Translations under genes and position numbers: made by a program
Shown: positions 20,493 to 29,661 of the stretch, one piece after another
How the letters are laid out: each line of letters opens with the position of its first letter
Position numbering within the stretch: the first letter of the stretch is position 1
The notes under the pieces: generated by a model
Told to the model about the DNA's origin: nothing
What the model saw: the letters and a program-made list of their open reading frames with translations, nothing else
The model's database searches: none
Assembly (NCBI GenBank): GCA_963825845.1
Contig: CAWGVL010000081.1
Location: 56,581-120,580, forward strand
Source: DASQDN01 sp963825845
GTDB taxonomy: Bacteria > Acidobacteriota > Terriglobia > Bryobacterales > Bryobacteraceae
Reading direction: 5' to 3'
DNA: 64,000 nucleotides

Positions 20493-20759
20493 GTGGATCA
20501 TGCTGCGTCGAGTACGGTGCTGAGGATCGCCGTTCCATTCTTTCCAGGCTGGACCGCTAGCATCGGGAACCATAACCTCGAGATTCGCCGGGCTGATCAC
20601 GCTTGGATGGCGGTTTTCGTACCCGGTGGAACGGGCATCGTGAACTTGCAATACCGCTACCGCTTTTTCCCCGGCGGAGCGGTCATTTCGACATTGTCCC
20701 TGATGGTGTTGCTTGTACTGTTGATTCGGAAGTGTAAGCAGACTGATCAACGGGGTTGA
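20493..20759 (+). pseudogene. C-terminal remnant of a YfhO-like membrane protein
   Basis: The 88-residue frame has VLRIAVPFFPGWTASI, EIRRADHAWMAVFVPGG, and a final membrane helix ISTLSLMVLLVLLI. This pattern (a Leu-Arg strand, PGW, a small beta domain, YRxxxFxxG, and a last helix) is the very end of bacterial YfhO-type membrane proteins, which are 700-900 residues and linked to glycosylation of lipoteichoic acid. Nothing upstream in any frame supplies the rest, so it looks like a truncated remnant. A small real gene is possible but less likely. Confidence 0.5.
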
Positions 20760-20924
20760 TGAGACGGAGGATACCTCTGCGGCGCTCCTGAGCTCTTTTC
20801 ACACATCATTAGCGCCATACAAGCTCGACCTTCTTGCTTGCATTTTGCAAGTCATACTGATACTGTTTCGATTATGCCGGGGAAACACCCGGCCAAACTC
20901 ATTTGGAGGCGGAGGCAATGTGTC

Positions 20925-21466
20925 ATGAACGCTACGGAAGATAAAGCGGTGAATACACCAAATAAGCCAAAACAAGACTGCGGACCAAAGATCGAACCGC
21001 AGAAGGAACACCAATGGCTCCAGAGGATCGTCGGCGAATGGACCTGTGAGGGGGAAGCGATGATGAAGCCAGGCGAACCGCCGATCAAGTGGAAAGCAAC
21101 AGAAGTAGTGCGATCCCTAGGCGCCCTATGGATCGTGGGTGAGGGTAAAGGTGACGCACCTGGAGGCGGCACGTCTATATCCATGATGACGCTAGGCTAT
21201 GATCCGCAGAAGAAACGGTACGTGGGTTCGTTTGTCGGATCGATGATGACCAACTTGTGGGTTTATGACGGCCAACTGGACGCGCAGGAGAAGGTGCTGA
21301 CGCTTGACACTGTTGGCCCGGCCATGGGAGGCGACGGGAAGACGGCAAAGTACCGCGACATTATCGAGATCAAAGGTGATGACGCTCGCGTTTTGTCCTC
21401 TGTCATGCAAGGTGAGGACGGAACTGGCACGAAGTCATGAGGGCCAACTACCATCGCGTCAAGTAG
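20925..21466 (+). CDS. DUF1579 family protein, one frameshift near the end
   Basis: About 180 residues. Family signatures are HQWLQRIVGEWTCEGEA near residue 28, WIVGEGKG, TLGYDPQKKRYVGSFVGSM and LWVYDGQLDAQEKVLTL, matching DUF1579 (PF07617), a lipocalin-like small fold of unknown function. The frame ends early at 21440, but one missing T near 21425 restores GTWHEVMRANYHRVK and a stop at 21466, the expected end. ATG 20925 is preceded by two GGAGG-like sites at 20905-20915. It is followed 27 bases later by the DinB gene in the same direction. Confidence 0.8.
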
Positions 21467-21492
21467 CTATTCGACGTGCGGGAGGAGATGTT

Positions 21493-22102
21493 ATGAAAGT
21501 TGTTTTCTCCGATTCTATTGGCTGCTAGTATCGTCGCGACCTTACCGGCGGGAGAGTTCGATCCCGCCGAACGTAAGGCGCTCCTGGATCATCTGAAGCA
21601 GAGTTCGACAGAGTTCGCGGATTCGCTCAAGGGACTCACGAAAGCGCAGTGGGACTACAAACCTGCTCCGGAGGTCTGGTCGATCGCTGAATGCGCTGAG
21701 CACATTGCTTTGAGCGAAGACCTGCTGCGCGAGATGGTCGGAAGCAAAGTTCTCGCGACCGCACCTAACGCGCAGCCTTCAGCGGAACGGAAGGCGCTCG
21801 ATGACAAAGTTCTCAAGATGATTACCGACCGCAGCTTCAAGGTGAAGGCTCCCGAGCCTCTGCAGCCTTCCCGGCAGTTCGCCACGCCTGCGGCAGCGCT
21901 GGAGAAGTTTGAGCTGAGCCGAAAAAAGACTGTGGCTCTAGCCAGCGATCGTAGCGATCTGCGTGACCACACAGCGCCACATCCCGTGTTGAAGGAATTG
22001 GATGCTTACCAGTGGCTCCTTTACCTTTCTGGCCACACCATGCGGCACACGGCTCAGATCCGGGAAGTGATGGCGTCGTCCGGATATCCTGCGGGGCAAT
22101 AA
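21493..22102 (+). CDS. DinB-like domain protein with leader
   Basis: About 202 residues. The four-helix DinB fold (PF12867) shows in SLKGLTKAQWDYKPAPEVWS, followed by IAECAEHIALSEDLL with the first His, and in LSGHTMRHTAQIREVMAS, whose two His residues complete the usual HxxxH-type metal triad. A short hydrophobic start (FSPILLAASIVATLPAGE) suggests export. The best start is ATG 21493 with a lost T near 21500. DinB-like proteins include thiol-dependent S-transferases; function here is unknown. The gene runs toward the amidohydrolase gene with a four-base gap. Confidence 0.78.
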
Positions 22103-22106
22103 GCCC

Positions 22107-23194
22107 TTACTTGGGGAAGCCGACGACGGAAAGACTCGGAAAGAGGCGAAGCGCGTTCTTGTAGTACACCTTCTTCAACACGTCATCCGGCAAGTCGAGA
22201 CCGTAGAGTTTCCAAAGTCCGTGATACTTCCGAATGTTGTCGATCCAATCGTCATCAGTTTCCAGCACCCGGAAGTAAAAAGGATACTCGCTTACGTTGT
22301 AGGTGTCTTTGCCGAAAAGGATGCGGTCCTGATATTTGATGAAGAACCGCTTTGCATTGCGCGGTTGACGGCCCAGTCTCCGAGGATGGCGGCGATCTCA
22401 ACGTTCAGATTCGGCATACGGTCGAGCATCGCTCCAAGCGCCTGAAGGTCGTGCGCCATCCAACCCATGTGAGCAGCGATGAAGATCGTTTTCGGGTGCT
22501 TCGCGAAGAGATTGTGCTGCTCGCCGATTACCTGCTCCCACGTAAAGTCCTGGCCGGCTTCGGCACGATTCGGACGGAGGCGTAGCTCCAGCCACCGCTC
22601 GTTGTACTTGTCCATTGGATCAAACAGAGGCTTCGGATCCGCCGTGTGAATCATTACCGGGATCTTGTATTTTGCACATACATCCCACACCGGATCGAGA
22701 CGCGGATCGTCGACCGGAACGCGCTTGCCGTCGATGTCCTTCTCACGCATGCCGAAGTTCTTCCAGACCTTGAGACCGATCGCTCCGTTTTTGATGTCTT
22801 GTTCGAGTTGAGCTGCTACTCGCTTTCCGTAATCAGGCTCACCGATCCCCTTGTAATCGATATTGGTCATGCTCGCAAAGCGGGCGCCCTGCGGATGAGC
22901 CTTGATCGCGTCGAGGAACTTTTTCGTTCGTTCACCGAAGCTTCCAGAGACGGGCGAACTCAACATGATGCGCATGTTGAGGGTGTCCATGTCCTTCAAC
23001 ATGGAGTCGAGTTTCGTGGTGTCCCGCTGATGGGTATGGATGTCGATAAACGGGAATTTGGCTCTGGGCACCGTGGTCTTGGGGACCACCAGCATGGCCT
23101 TAGGCTCGTATTCCTCGATGGTGGGAGCAGGAGGAGGTTGTTGGGCGGACGCCAACACCGCAAAGAACAGAACGGGAGCAGCGAGCTTTCTCAT
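22107..23194 (-). CDS. Secreted amidohydrolase (PF04909 type), one frameshift
   Basis: About 362 residues with a signal peptide (KLAAPVLFFAVLASAQQ). The metal-binding motif FIDIHTHQRD, then VMIHTADP, FIAAHMGW and LFGKDTYN give the His, His and Asp ligands of the amidohydrolase-2 TIM barrel. Members hydrolyse or decarboxylate ring carboxylates; the exported form in Acidobacteria has no known substrate. The frame breaks near 22340, after which RFFIKYQDRILFGKDTYN and the C-terminal helices continue in another frame to the stop at 22107. It is transcribed away from nothing upstream but shares direction with the propeller protein gene. Confidence 0.82.
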
Positions 23195-23242
23195 GCTGAA
23201 TGTGAGTATAAACCGGCTGTCCCGTTATATTTGCGATGCGCC

Positions 23243-25969
23243 CTATGGGGCAGTTTCGGCGGGCGTCTCCGCCGGATTTACCAGCGGGAATGCGACGATA
23301 TTGCTGACGTAAACATCCTGCGCAATCGTCAACTGTGTCTGCGGATTGGTAGGCAGATCCGGATTGAGCAGCAGCCTCAATTCATAGACGCCTACCGCGC
23401 CTGTTTTCAGGCCGGCCGCCAGTACGTTCGCCGTCTTGCCGCCGGCAATCGCATCGACAGGAGCATTGGGAGCATTCAGTTCGGGGCCGCCGTACTTAGC
23501 GCCCGTCACCGTTGCGAACTTAGCCTCGTCCGGCTGCACGATACCCAGCCCGGCGCCGTAGACGACGATAGTTTCGCCGGGGACCGCCGGATTTGCTTCG
23601 GTGATCGGCGCGCCTTCCTTGTTTGCGCAGCACAACTCACCCGTCAGCGCGGTAAGAATGACGCTTTCCGTTCCCGTCGCTGAGTACTTCAGACCCTGAC
23701 CTTCGGGCCCTGGAATTTTCGCCTGCAGAATGATGCGGGTGTAGACGGCCGCCGGAGACGCTGTGACCTGCTCATCGGCGTTGATCTGTCCGATCAGACC
23801 GTCGCGAATGGCGCCAAGAGAATCGTCTTTCTTGACCGTGTACTTGTACTCGCGACTCTCGGCAATGGTCACCGTCACGACATCGTTCTCTTTGGGAGTA
23901 CCGTCAACCGAGACAACACCGGTCGCGTAAGTGGTGCCATGATAAGCAACAGCGGGCCGGGGATCAGTTCCGTCTCCGGCGAAGACGCCGGGGTTCTGCG
24001 GAATGATAGGAACGCCGGTCGCATTCGTGATAGTGACTCCGTCCCGTCCTTCAATGCGAACCCATGCGCTCACGCTCGACGCATCGTTCACTTCATACGG
24101 CATCTGTGTGTTGATCTGTGTCGGCGAAACGTAGAGCAGAGGCGCTCGTACGCCATCGATGTACACCTCGACTCCGCCAAGTTTCTTCGGCCATTCGTTA
24201 CCCTCAGGGGCAACGGCTGTCGTATCCGCCAAGTGATCACCCAACAGCGTGACGAGAGTACCGGGCGCAATCTTGGCGGCATCCTGCCCGCCATTCAGTG
24301 TTGCTCCGCTTGTTGAAGCCTGAATCTGAGCGCCTGTAGAAACTGAAGCGGTGAATTGTATTGTATTCCCCGCGTCGCCGGATTTCTTTGCCGTCAGGAT
24401 CACCTGGTTGAAGATCGTATTCGGTGTCGCGAACACGTCGGGGTCACCCGCTCCCCCATTGATGGTTTCGACAAGAGAGTTGATGACCTTCGCGATGTTC
24501 TCGTCCTTGCCTGCCTTGTACTTATAATCGCGGGCATCGGCGATTCGGATGGTTACCTCGTCGTTTTCTTTCGGATCGGCTGTAAACGTGACAGCGCCAA
24601 CAGCGAAGATGTTTCGGCTGGCGGCGTTGCGAACCGCGGTGTACGGGAGAATTTCTTCCCCGATCGTGAACACCATGACGCGGCGGTTGAACGGGTCCGC
24701 GACATAAAGATTGGTGCCATCCCAGGCCAGAGAACTAGGAGTTCGAACCGTATCGGACGCAGAAACGCGGAGTTCAGCAGAATCCTGAATCAGATTATCG
24801 TTCAGCTGACCCAGAACCACATCTGCAGGCTGACCACTGCGGGTGGGAATACTGTTGTAGATCAGAATGCGATCATTTCCTCCGTCCGCAATAAACAGGC
24901 GCTTACCGTCAGACAGGGCGAATCGGGGAAACGAGAGGGTCGCGGAGCATGCGCGCGGAAAGGTCAATTCGTTCGTCGTAGCATCTCTACCGCTCGGCGC
25001 ACACAGAAATTTAACGTTGTTCGGGTCGGAGGCGTTCTGAAGGAGCGTGCTGTTTACATCCGGTTGACCGAGCGCGAAATCGGCTACCTGAGCATTCTGC
25101 GTCGGTATCGTGTTCCACACCAGAACACGGTTGTGTCCGAGGTCGGCTACATACAGACGCGTGCCATCAGAGGTAACCGACACCGGATTCAGCATCGTGC
25201 TTCCTGTCGCTGTTATTGTGAGCTTGGTAAGGTCGGGTTCTACGAAGGCGTTGAAATCTGTCTGTCCAAGCACGAGATTGGCACTCTGCCCGTTCTGAGT
25301 CGGAATATTGTTAAAGACGAGGACCCGGTGATTTCCTGAGTCGGCGACGTAGAGCTTACCATTCTGGATCCAGACTCCTTGCGGGCCGCGAAAGCCTTGC
25401 GCGCTAGGTGTCGTTCCACTTCCTCCATAGTTGATACCGCCGGACGTAAAGTCCTTCTGACCAACAACCACGTCTGCGGGAACATCGACGGAGTTCGGTA
25501 TCTGGTTCCAGATAAGTACGCGGTTATTGTCTGTATCGGCAACCGCGAGCACCCGGCCATCGGTAGCAACGGCCGTCGGTGTCCTGACGCGATTCTGAGC
25601 CAAGCCCAAATCTACCTTAGAGAAGTCAGGCTGACCCAGGACAATGTCCGCTTCGGCGACGCAAACCGGACAACGCAGGTCGACGCGCTGAATGGACTCC
25701 TTGGGCCCGGGAATCTTCGATGACAAATTGTGATAAACCAGGATGCGATTATTCTGCGGGAGCGCTGAGACACGGCTGGAGTCCGTAACAAACAGCGTGT
25801 CATTCGCATATGCGACTCCGCCGACAGCGCCGAGTACGGAGGCCGACGCGCCGGCCTCCTGGCGGGTAAATGTTTTTTGTCCGACGAGGGCACGAGCGGC
25901 CTGGCCAGTATAGAATTCGGCCGCAGAAAGCAAGCTAGCTAACGCAAGGGGAAGCGCGAAATACTTCAT
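23243..25969 (-). CDS. Secreted NHL-repeat propeller protein with TIGR03437 C-terminal domain
   Basis: Intact, 908 residues from ATG 25969 with leader KYFALPLALASLLSAAEF. Residues 30-440 carry about six NHL-like blades, each with an ADxVLGQxDF strand and NNRVLVWNxIPT segment. Then comes a module of about 85 residues (PKENDEVTIRIADARDYKYK) seen a second time near residues 700-785 (PKENDVVTVTIAESREYKYT). Between and after them lies the TIGR03437 domain (PGTLVTLLGDHLAD, LLYVSPTQINTQMPYEV, PGETIVVYGAGLG), a marker of Solibacter-type genomes. The protein should sit on or outside the cell surface. Function is unknown. Confidence 0.88.
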   Translation of the reverse strand: MKYFALPLALASLLSAAEFYTGQAARALVGQKTFTRQEAGASASVLGAVGGVAYANDTLFVTDSSRVSALPQNNRILVYHNLSSKIPGPKESIQRVDLRCPVCVAEADIVLGQPDFSKVDLGLAQNRVRTPTAVATDGRVLAVADTDNNRVLIWNQIPNSVDVPADVVVGQKDFTSGGINYGGSGTTPSAQGFRGPQGVWIQNGKLYVADSGNHRVLVFNNIPTQNGQSANLVLGQTDFNAFVEPDLTKLTITATGSTMLNPVSVTSDGTRLYVADLGHNRVLVWNTIPTQNAQVADFALGQPDVNSTLLQNASDPNNVKFLCAPSGRDATTNELTFPRACSATLSFPRFALSDGKRLFIADGGNDRILIYNSIPTRSGQPADVVLGQLNDNLIQDSAELRVSASDTVRTPSSLAWDGTNLYVADPFNRRVMVFTIGEEILPYTAVRNAASRNIFAVGAVTFTADPKENDEVTIRIADARDYKYKAGKDENIAKVINSLVETINGGAGDPDVFATPNTIFNQVILTAKKSGDAGNTIQFTASVSTGAQIQASTSGATLNGGQDAAKIAPGTLVTLLGDHLADTTAVAPEGNEWPKKLGGVEVYIDGVRAPLLYVSPTQINTQMPYEVNDASSVSAWVRIEGRDGVTITNATGVPIIPQNPGVFAGDGTDPRPAVAYHGTTYATGVVSVDGTPKENDVVTVTIAESREYKYTVKKDDSLGAIRDGLIGQINADEQVTASPAAVYTRIILQAKIPGPEGQGLKYSATGTESVILTALTGELCCANKEGAPITEANPAVPGETIVVYGAGLGIVQPDEAKFATVTGAKYGGPELNAPNAPVDAIAGGKTANVLAAGLKTGAVGVYELRLLLNPDLPTNPQTQLTIAQDVYVSNIVAFPLVNPAETPAETAP

Positions 25970-26053
25970 GTTAGAGGAGATACGCCTAAGGCTCCAGTAT
26001 ACCAACCCTGTCCGACGTACCCTGTTAAGAACAGGTTGCGGTGAATTGTTTCA

Positions 26054-27073
26054 CTACGGCAGGAGATCGGCCGGACGTATACTTGTGCCATCCCTTACAC
26101 TTTGATAGGCCGCTTCCATGGCCACAAACGTATTCAGATATTCGCCGACTCCGGTTTCGAATTCAGCGCCGGTCGCGAGACACCGGATGAAATGCTCCTG
26201 TGTGGCGTAGACGCTATCGCCCTTGTAGCCGATCTCGGATTCAGGCCGCCAAATCACATCGGCATCAAGAAACACGGTACCCGTCGCGTTCACATGCAGG
26301 CGACCCGTCTCACCTTCGAATATTGCCTCACCCATTGCGGGTCCGGGGGGCTCCGGGTTGATATAACGGTTCGCGTCGATCACGCCAGTGACTCCACATT
26401 GGTGTCGCAGTACGAGAATTGCTGCGTCCTCTCCGCGAATTACGGGGTTCCGGCGAGAAGCGGTTGCGAACACGGATTCAATGGGGCCATACAGGAAGCG
26501 AGCTGTATCGATGTGATGGACCAGCGTTTCAAAAATGAGCAGCCGAGGCATCTCGGTGAAGTACGGCTGGTTCGGATAGGGCGTTGGACCCAATCCATCC
26601 GCCTGCCGAACCTCAAAAAAATACGTAGTCGAAGAGCCGACTGCTCCGGCCTCGAGCTGCTGTTTAATGTAGCGATACCAAGGCTGCCAGCGCCAGTTCT
26701 CGTGCACCATGACGCGAGCGCCACTTTCTGCCACTGCCTGGTGTATCGCGAGAGCCTGCGCCAGATCGGGAGCCAGCGCCTTCTGGACGATCGCAGGGAT
26801 TCCTTTTTCGATTGCGAGTTCAACCAATTCGCGGTGAGTGTCCGGACGAGTCGCGATATCGAACACATCGATCCCGCCATCGTCCAGCATCGTGCGCGCG
26901 TCCGAGTAAGATCGAGGCGCGGAGCTTTGGGCCCGTTCGATCAAGCGATCGCAGGCTGCGACCACCTCCACATTCGGCATGCGGCGCCACGCTTCCAACT
27001 GGATCTGCCCGAAGAAACCACAGCCGGCGATTGCAACTCGCCACACGCGCTCAGGGTTCGGTGTTATTGTCAC
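26054..27073 (-). CDS. Gfo/Idh/MocA family oxidoreductase (cytoplasmic)
   Basis: Intact, 339 residues, no leader. The N-terminal Rossmann fold has VAIAGCGFFGQIQLEAW. The position of the usual catalytic EKP triplet reads VQKALAP: the Lys is kept, while the Glu is Gln and the Pro is Ala. The C-terminal half has HENWRWQPWYRY and FETLVHHIDTARFLYGP, the His-rich active-site helix typical of the family. It likely oxidises or reduces a sugar or cyclitol with NAD(P). It starts 39 bases from the divergent ligD gene, so the two share a promoter region. Confidence 0.85.
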   Translation of the reverse strand: MTITPNPERVWRVAIAGCGFFGQIQLEAWRRMPNVEVVAACDRLIERAQSSAPRSYSDARTMLDDGGIDVFDIATRPDTHRELVELAIEKGIPAIVQKALAPDLAQALAIHQAVAESGARVMVHENWRWQPWYRYIKQQLEAGAVGSSTTYFFEVRQADGLGPTPYPNQPYFTEMPRLLIFETLVHHIDTARFLYGPIESVFATASRRNPVIRGEDAAILVLRHQCGVTGVIDANRYINPEPPGPAMGEAIFEGETGRLHVNATGTVFLDADVIWRPESEIGYKGDSVYATQEHFIRCLATGAEFETGVGEYLNTFVAMEAAYQSVRDGTSIRPADLLP

Positions 27074-27112
27074 TCTCCGCGAGGATAACGTAATAGAGTA
27101 ATCGGGTCGACG

Positions 27113-29660
27113 ATGTCGTTAAAAGAATACGCCCGCAAACGCAAGTTCGAGAATACTCCGGAGCCTGCTCCCGCCGCGCTGGAGCCGACCGAGCGCACGC
27201 AAGGCCGGCTGTTCATTCAGCGGCACGATGCGACACGGCTGCACTACGATCTGCGACTCGAAATCGGGGGAACGTTGAAGAGCTGGGCGGTCCCGAAAGG
27301 CCCGTCACAGATTCCACTGTCCAAGCAGCTTGCGATGCACGTCGAGGATCACCCGCTCAGCTACGGCGACTTCGAGGGCAACATCCCGAAAGGGAACTAT
27401 GGCGCGGGCAGCGTAATGCTGTGGGATTACGGAACCTTCGAAGTGCTGAAAGACGGTGACGGCGAGGCGCAACTGGCGCGCGGCGATCTCAAGTTCCACG
27501 CGCATGGCCAAAAGATGAAAGGCGAGTTTGCGCTGGTGCTGATGAAGGGCCGCGGAAAAGGCAACGAATGGCTGCTGATCAAGAAGCGCGATGAATTTGC
27601 CGACGAGGACTATGACATCGAAGCTCTGGCGTACAGCGTGAAGACCGGTCGAACGCAGGAAGAGATCGCACAGGATCTACCTCCCCCCAAGAAAAAGTCT
27701 GCGGCGGCAGAAGAAGAAGGCGGCCGGCCTGCAACCGGAAGACCTGCCGAATGCGAAAAAGGCTCAGATGCCCGCCAACATTCAGCCGATGCTCGCAACC
27801 TTGGCGAATCGTCCGCCGGAGGGGTCGAAGTGGGTTTACGAGATCAAGTGGGACGGTGTGCGCGCAATCTGCTACATCGAGGACGGGCGCCTTCGGATGC
27901 TGTCGCGGAACGGCAACTCGTTCGACCGCCAGTATCCCGAACTCAGCGTAATCCCACGCCAGGTTGCCGCCGACACAGCGATCATTGACGCGGAGATTGC
28001 CGTACTCGATGAACAAGGGCGTTCGCGATTCGGCCTGATTCAACCGCGCATCCACCAGACGAATGCGAACGAAGTCGCGCATCTGTCGCGAAAAACGCCG
28101 GTGAAGATGTACGCATTCGATCTGCTCTATTGGAACGGCTACGATCTTCGGAACACCCCGCTCCTCGACCGCAAACGAGCTTTGGCCGAGATTGTCACGC
28201 CGGGCGAACGCATACAGGTTTCCGAGCACTTCATGGTGAAGGGCCAGGAGATTCTCGAAGCGGCTCGACAGATGGGGCTCGAGGGTGTCATCGCGAAGGA
28301 AGCGAGCAGCAAGTACGAGCCGAAGCGCAGCCGGAGCTGGTTGAAGCTGAAGGTCACGGGTCAGCAGGAGTTCGTAATCTGCGGCTACACGCATGGCGAG
28401 CGCTCGACCTTCAGTTCGCTTGTCCTCGGCGTTTACGACGACGGGGAACTGAAGTTCGCAGGATGCGTTGGCACAGGCTTCAATGATCAGACGCTCGCAC
28501 AGATCTGGAAAAAGCTGAAGCCGCTCGAAACCACGAAAAATCCTTTCGGCAAGAGCATCGATGTGCTTCGCGAGGTCACGTGGGTGGAGCCGAAGCTTCT
28601 GTGCGACGTTAAATTTACGGAATGGACTCAAGACGGCCGTCTGCGGGCGCCGGTGTTCATCGGGTTACGGGACGATAAAAACGCCGAAGAAGTAGTCCGT
28701 GAGTCAGCGCCGGATGAGCCGCGGTTTGCGAAAGACAGGAAAGAAGTCAGTCTCACCATCGACGGCAAGGTTCTGAAGTTCACGAATCTGGGCAAAGTCT
28801 GGTTCCCGAAGGACGGCTTCACCAAGCGCGACGTTCTGAACTACTACGATGCCGTGGCGGAACTGATGGTACCTCATTTGGCGGGACATCCGTTGTCATT
28901 AAAGCGGTATCCCAACGGAATCCATGAAGACTTCTTTTTCCAGAAGGACATCCCCGAGGGGTATCCGAACTGGCTGCGCATCGAGCCGATCTATTCGGAG
29001 CATCGCGGCGAGCCGATCCGGTTCGTTGTGGCCGATGACCGCGCGACCTTGTTATTTCTGACAAACCTCGGGTGCATCGATCAGAACCCGTGGATGAGCC
29101 GCGTAGAGACTCTCGACTACCCGGATTACATTCTGATCGATCTGGACCCGCAGGAGTGTCCGTTCGAGAAGATCCTCGATGCAATGGCCATGGTGAAAGA
29201 CGTACTGGACGAGATCGGATTGGCGGGTTATCCGAAGACTACGGGTGGGGACGGCATGCACGTCTTCGTTCCGATTGAGCCGCGATACACGTACGAGCAG
29301 GCGCGCTCCTTCGCCGAAATTGTCGCGCAGGTCGTCATCGGGCAGCGGCCCGAATTGTTCACCACGCCCCGATCCGTGGCAAAGCGGCGCAAGGGCCGCG
29401 TGTACTTCGATTATCTGCAGATCAGCTCAGGAAAAACGATCGCGGCGCCGTACGTTGTCCGCGCATACGATGGCGCTCCTGTCGCGACGCCACTGCAGTG
29501 GGACGAGGTCAAGCATGGCCTTACGCCGAAGACCTTCAACCTGACAAACGCCCTCGATCGGTTTAAGGATGTCGGAGACCTGTTCAAGCCCGTGCTGACG
29601 AACCGTCAAAAACTGGAACCTTCGCTAAAGAAGTTGGCGAAGCTGTTGCAGGCGCAGTGA
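27113..29660 (+). CDS. ligD: ATP-dependent DNA ligase D (phosphoesterase-ligase-polymerase), one frameshift
   Basis: Joined length about 849 residues. Three domains in order PE-LIG-POL: the 3'-phosphoesterase domain (IQRHDATRLHYDLRLE, GNYGAGSVMLWDYG, residues 25-175), the ligase domain with the adenylation motif YEIKWDGVRA near residue 245 plus EGVIAKEASSKYEP, and the primase-like polymerase domain (FTKRDVLNYYDAVAE, IDLDP catalytic Asp pair, GGDGMHVFVPI). This is the layout of Pseudomonas LigD. It repairs double-strand breaks by end joining together with Ku, which is not encoded within this window. The single break is in a low-complexity Lys/Ala linker near 27710-27760. Confidence 0.93.
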
Positions 29661-29661
29661 T

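Noticed and set aside
22646..23683. Long open frame on the + strand opposite the amidohydrolase and propeller genes
   Set aside because: Product rich in Arg and His with no family likeness; the opposite strand holds clear conserved genes. It is a shadow frame of GC-biased codon use.
24356..25339. 327-residue + strand frame opposite the propeller protein
   Set aside because: Mirror of the repeated NHL blades, which makes its own repeats look structured; no known motif.
26102..27088. 328-residue + strand frame
   Set aside because: Exactly antisense to an intact Gfo/Idh/MocA gene with all expected motifs.
27579..28631. 350-residue - strand frame inside ligD
   Set aside because: Antisense to the ligase domain carrying KWDG; composition unlike a protein.
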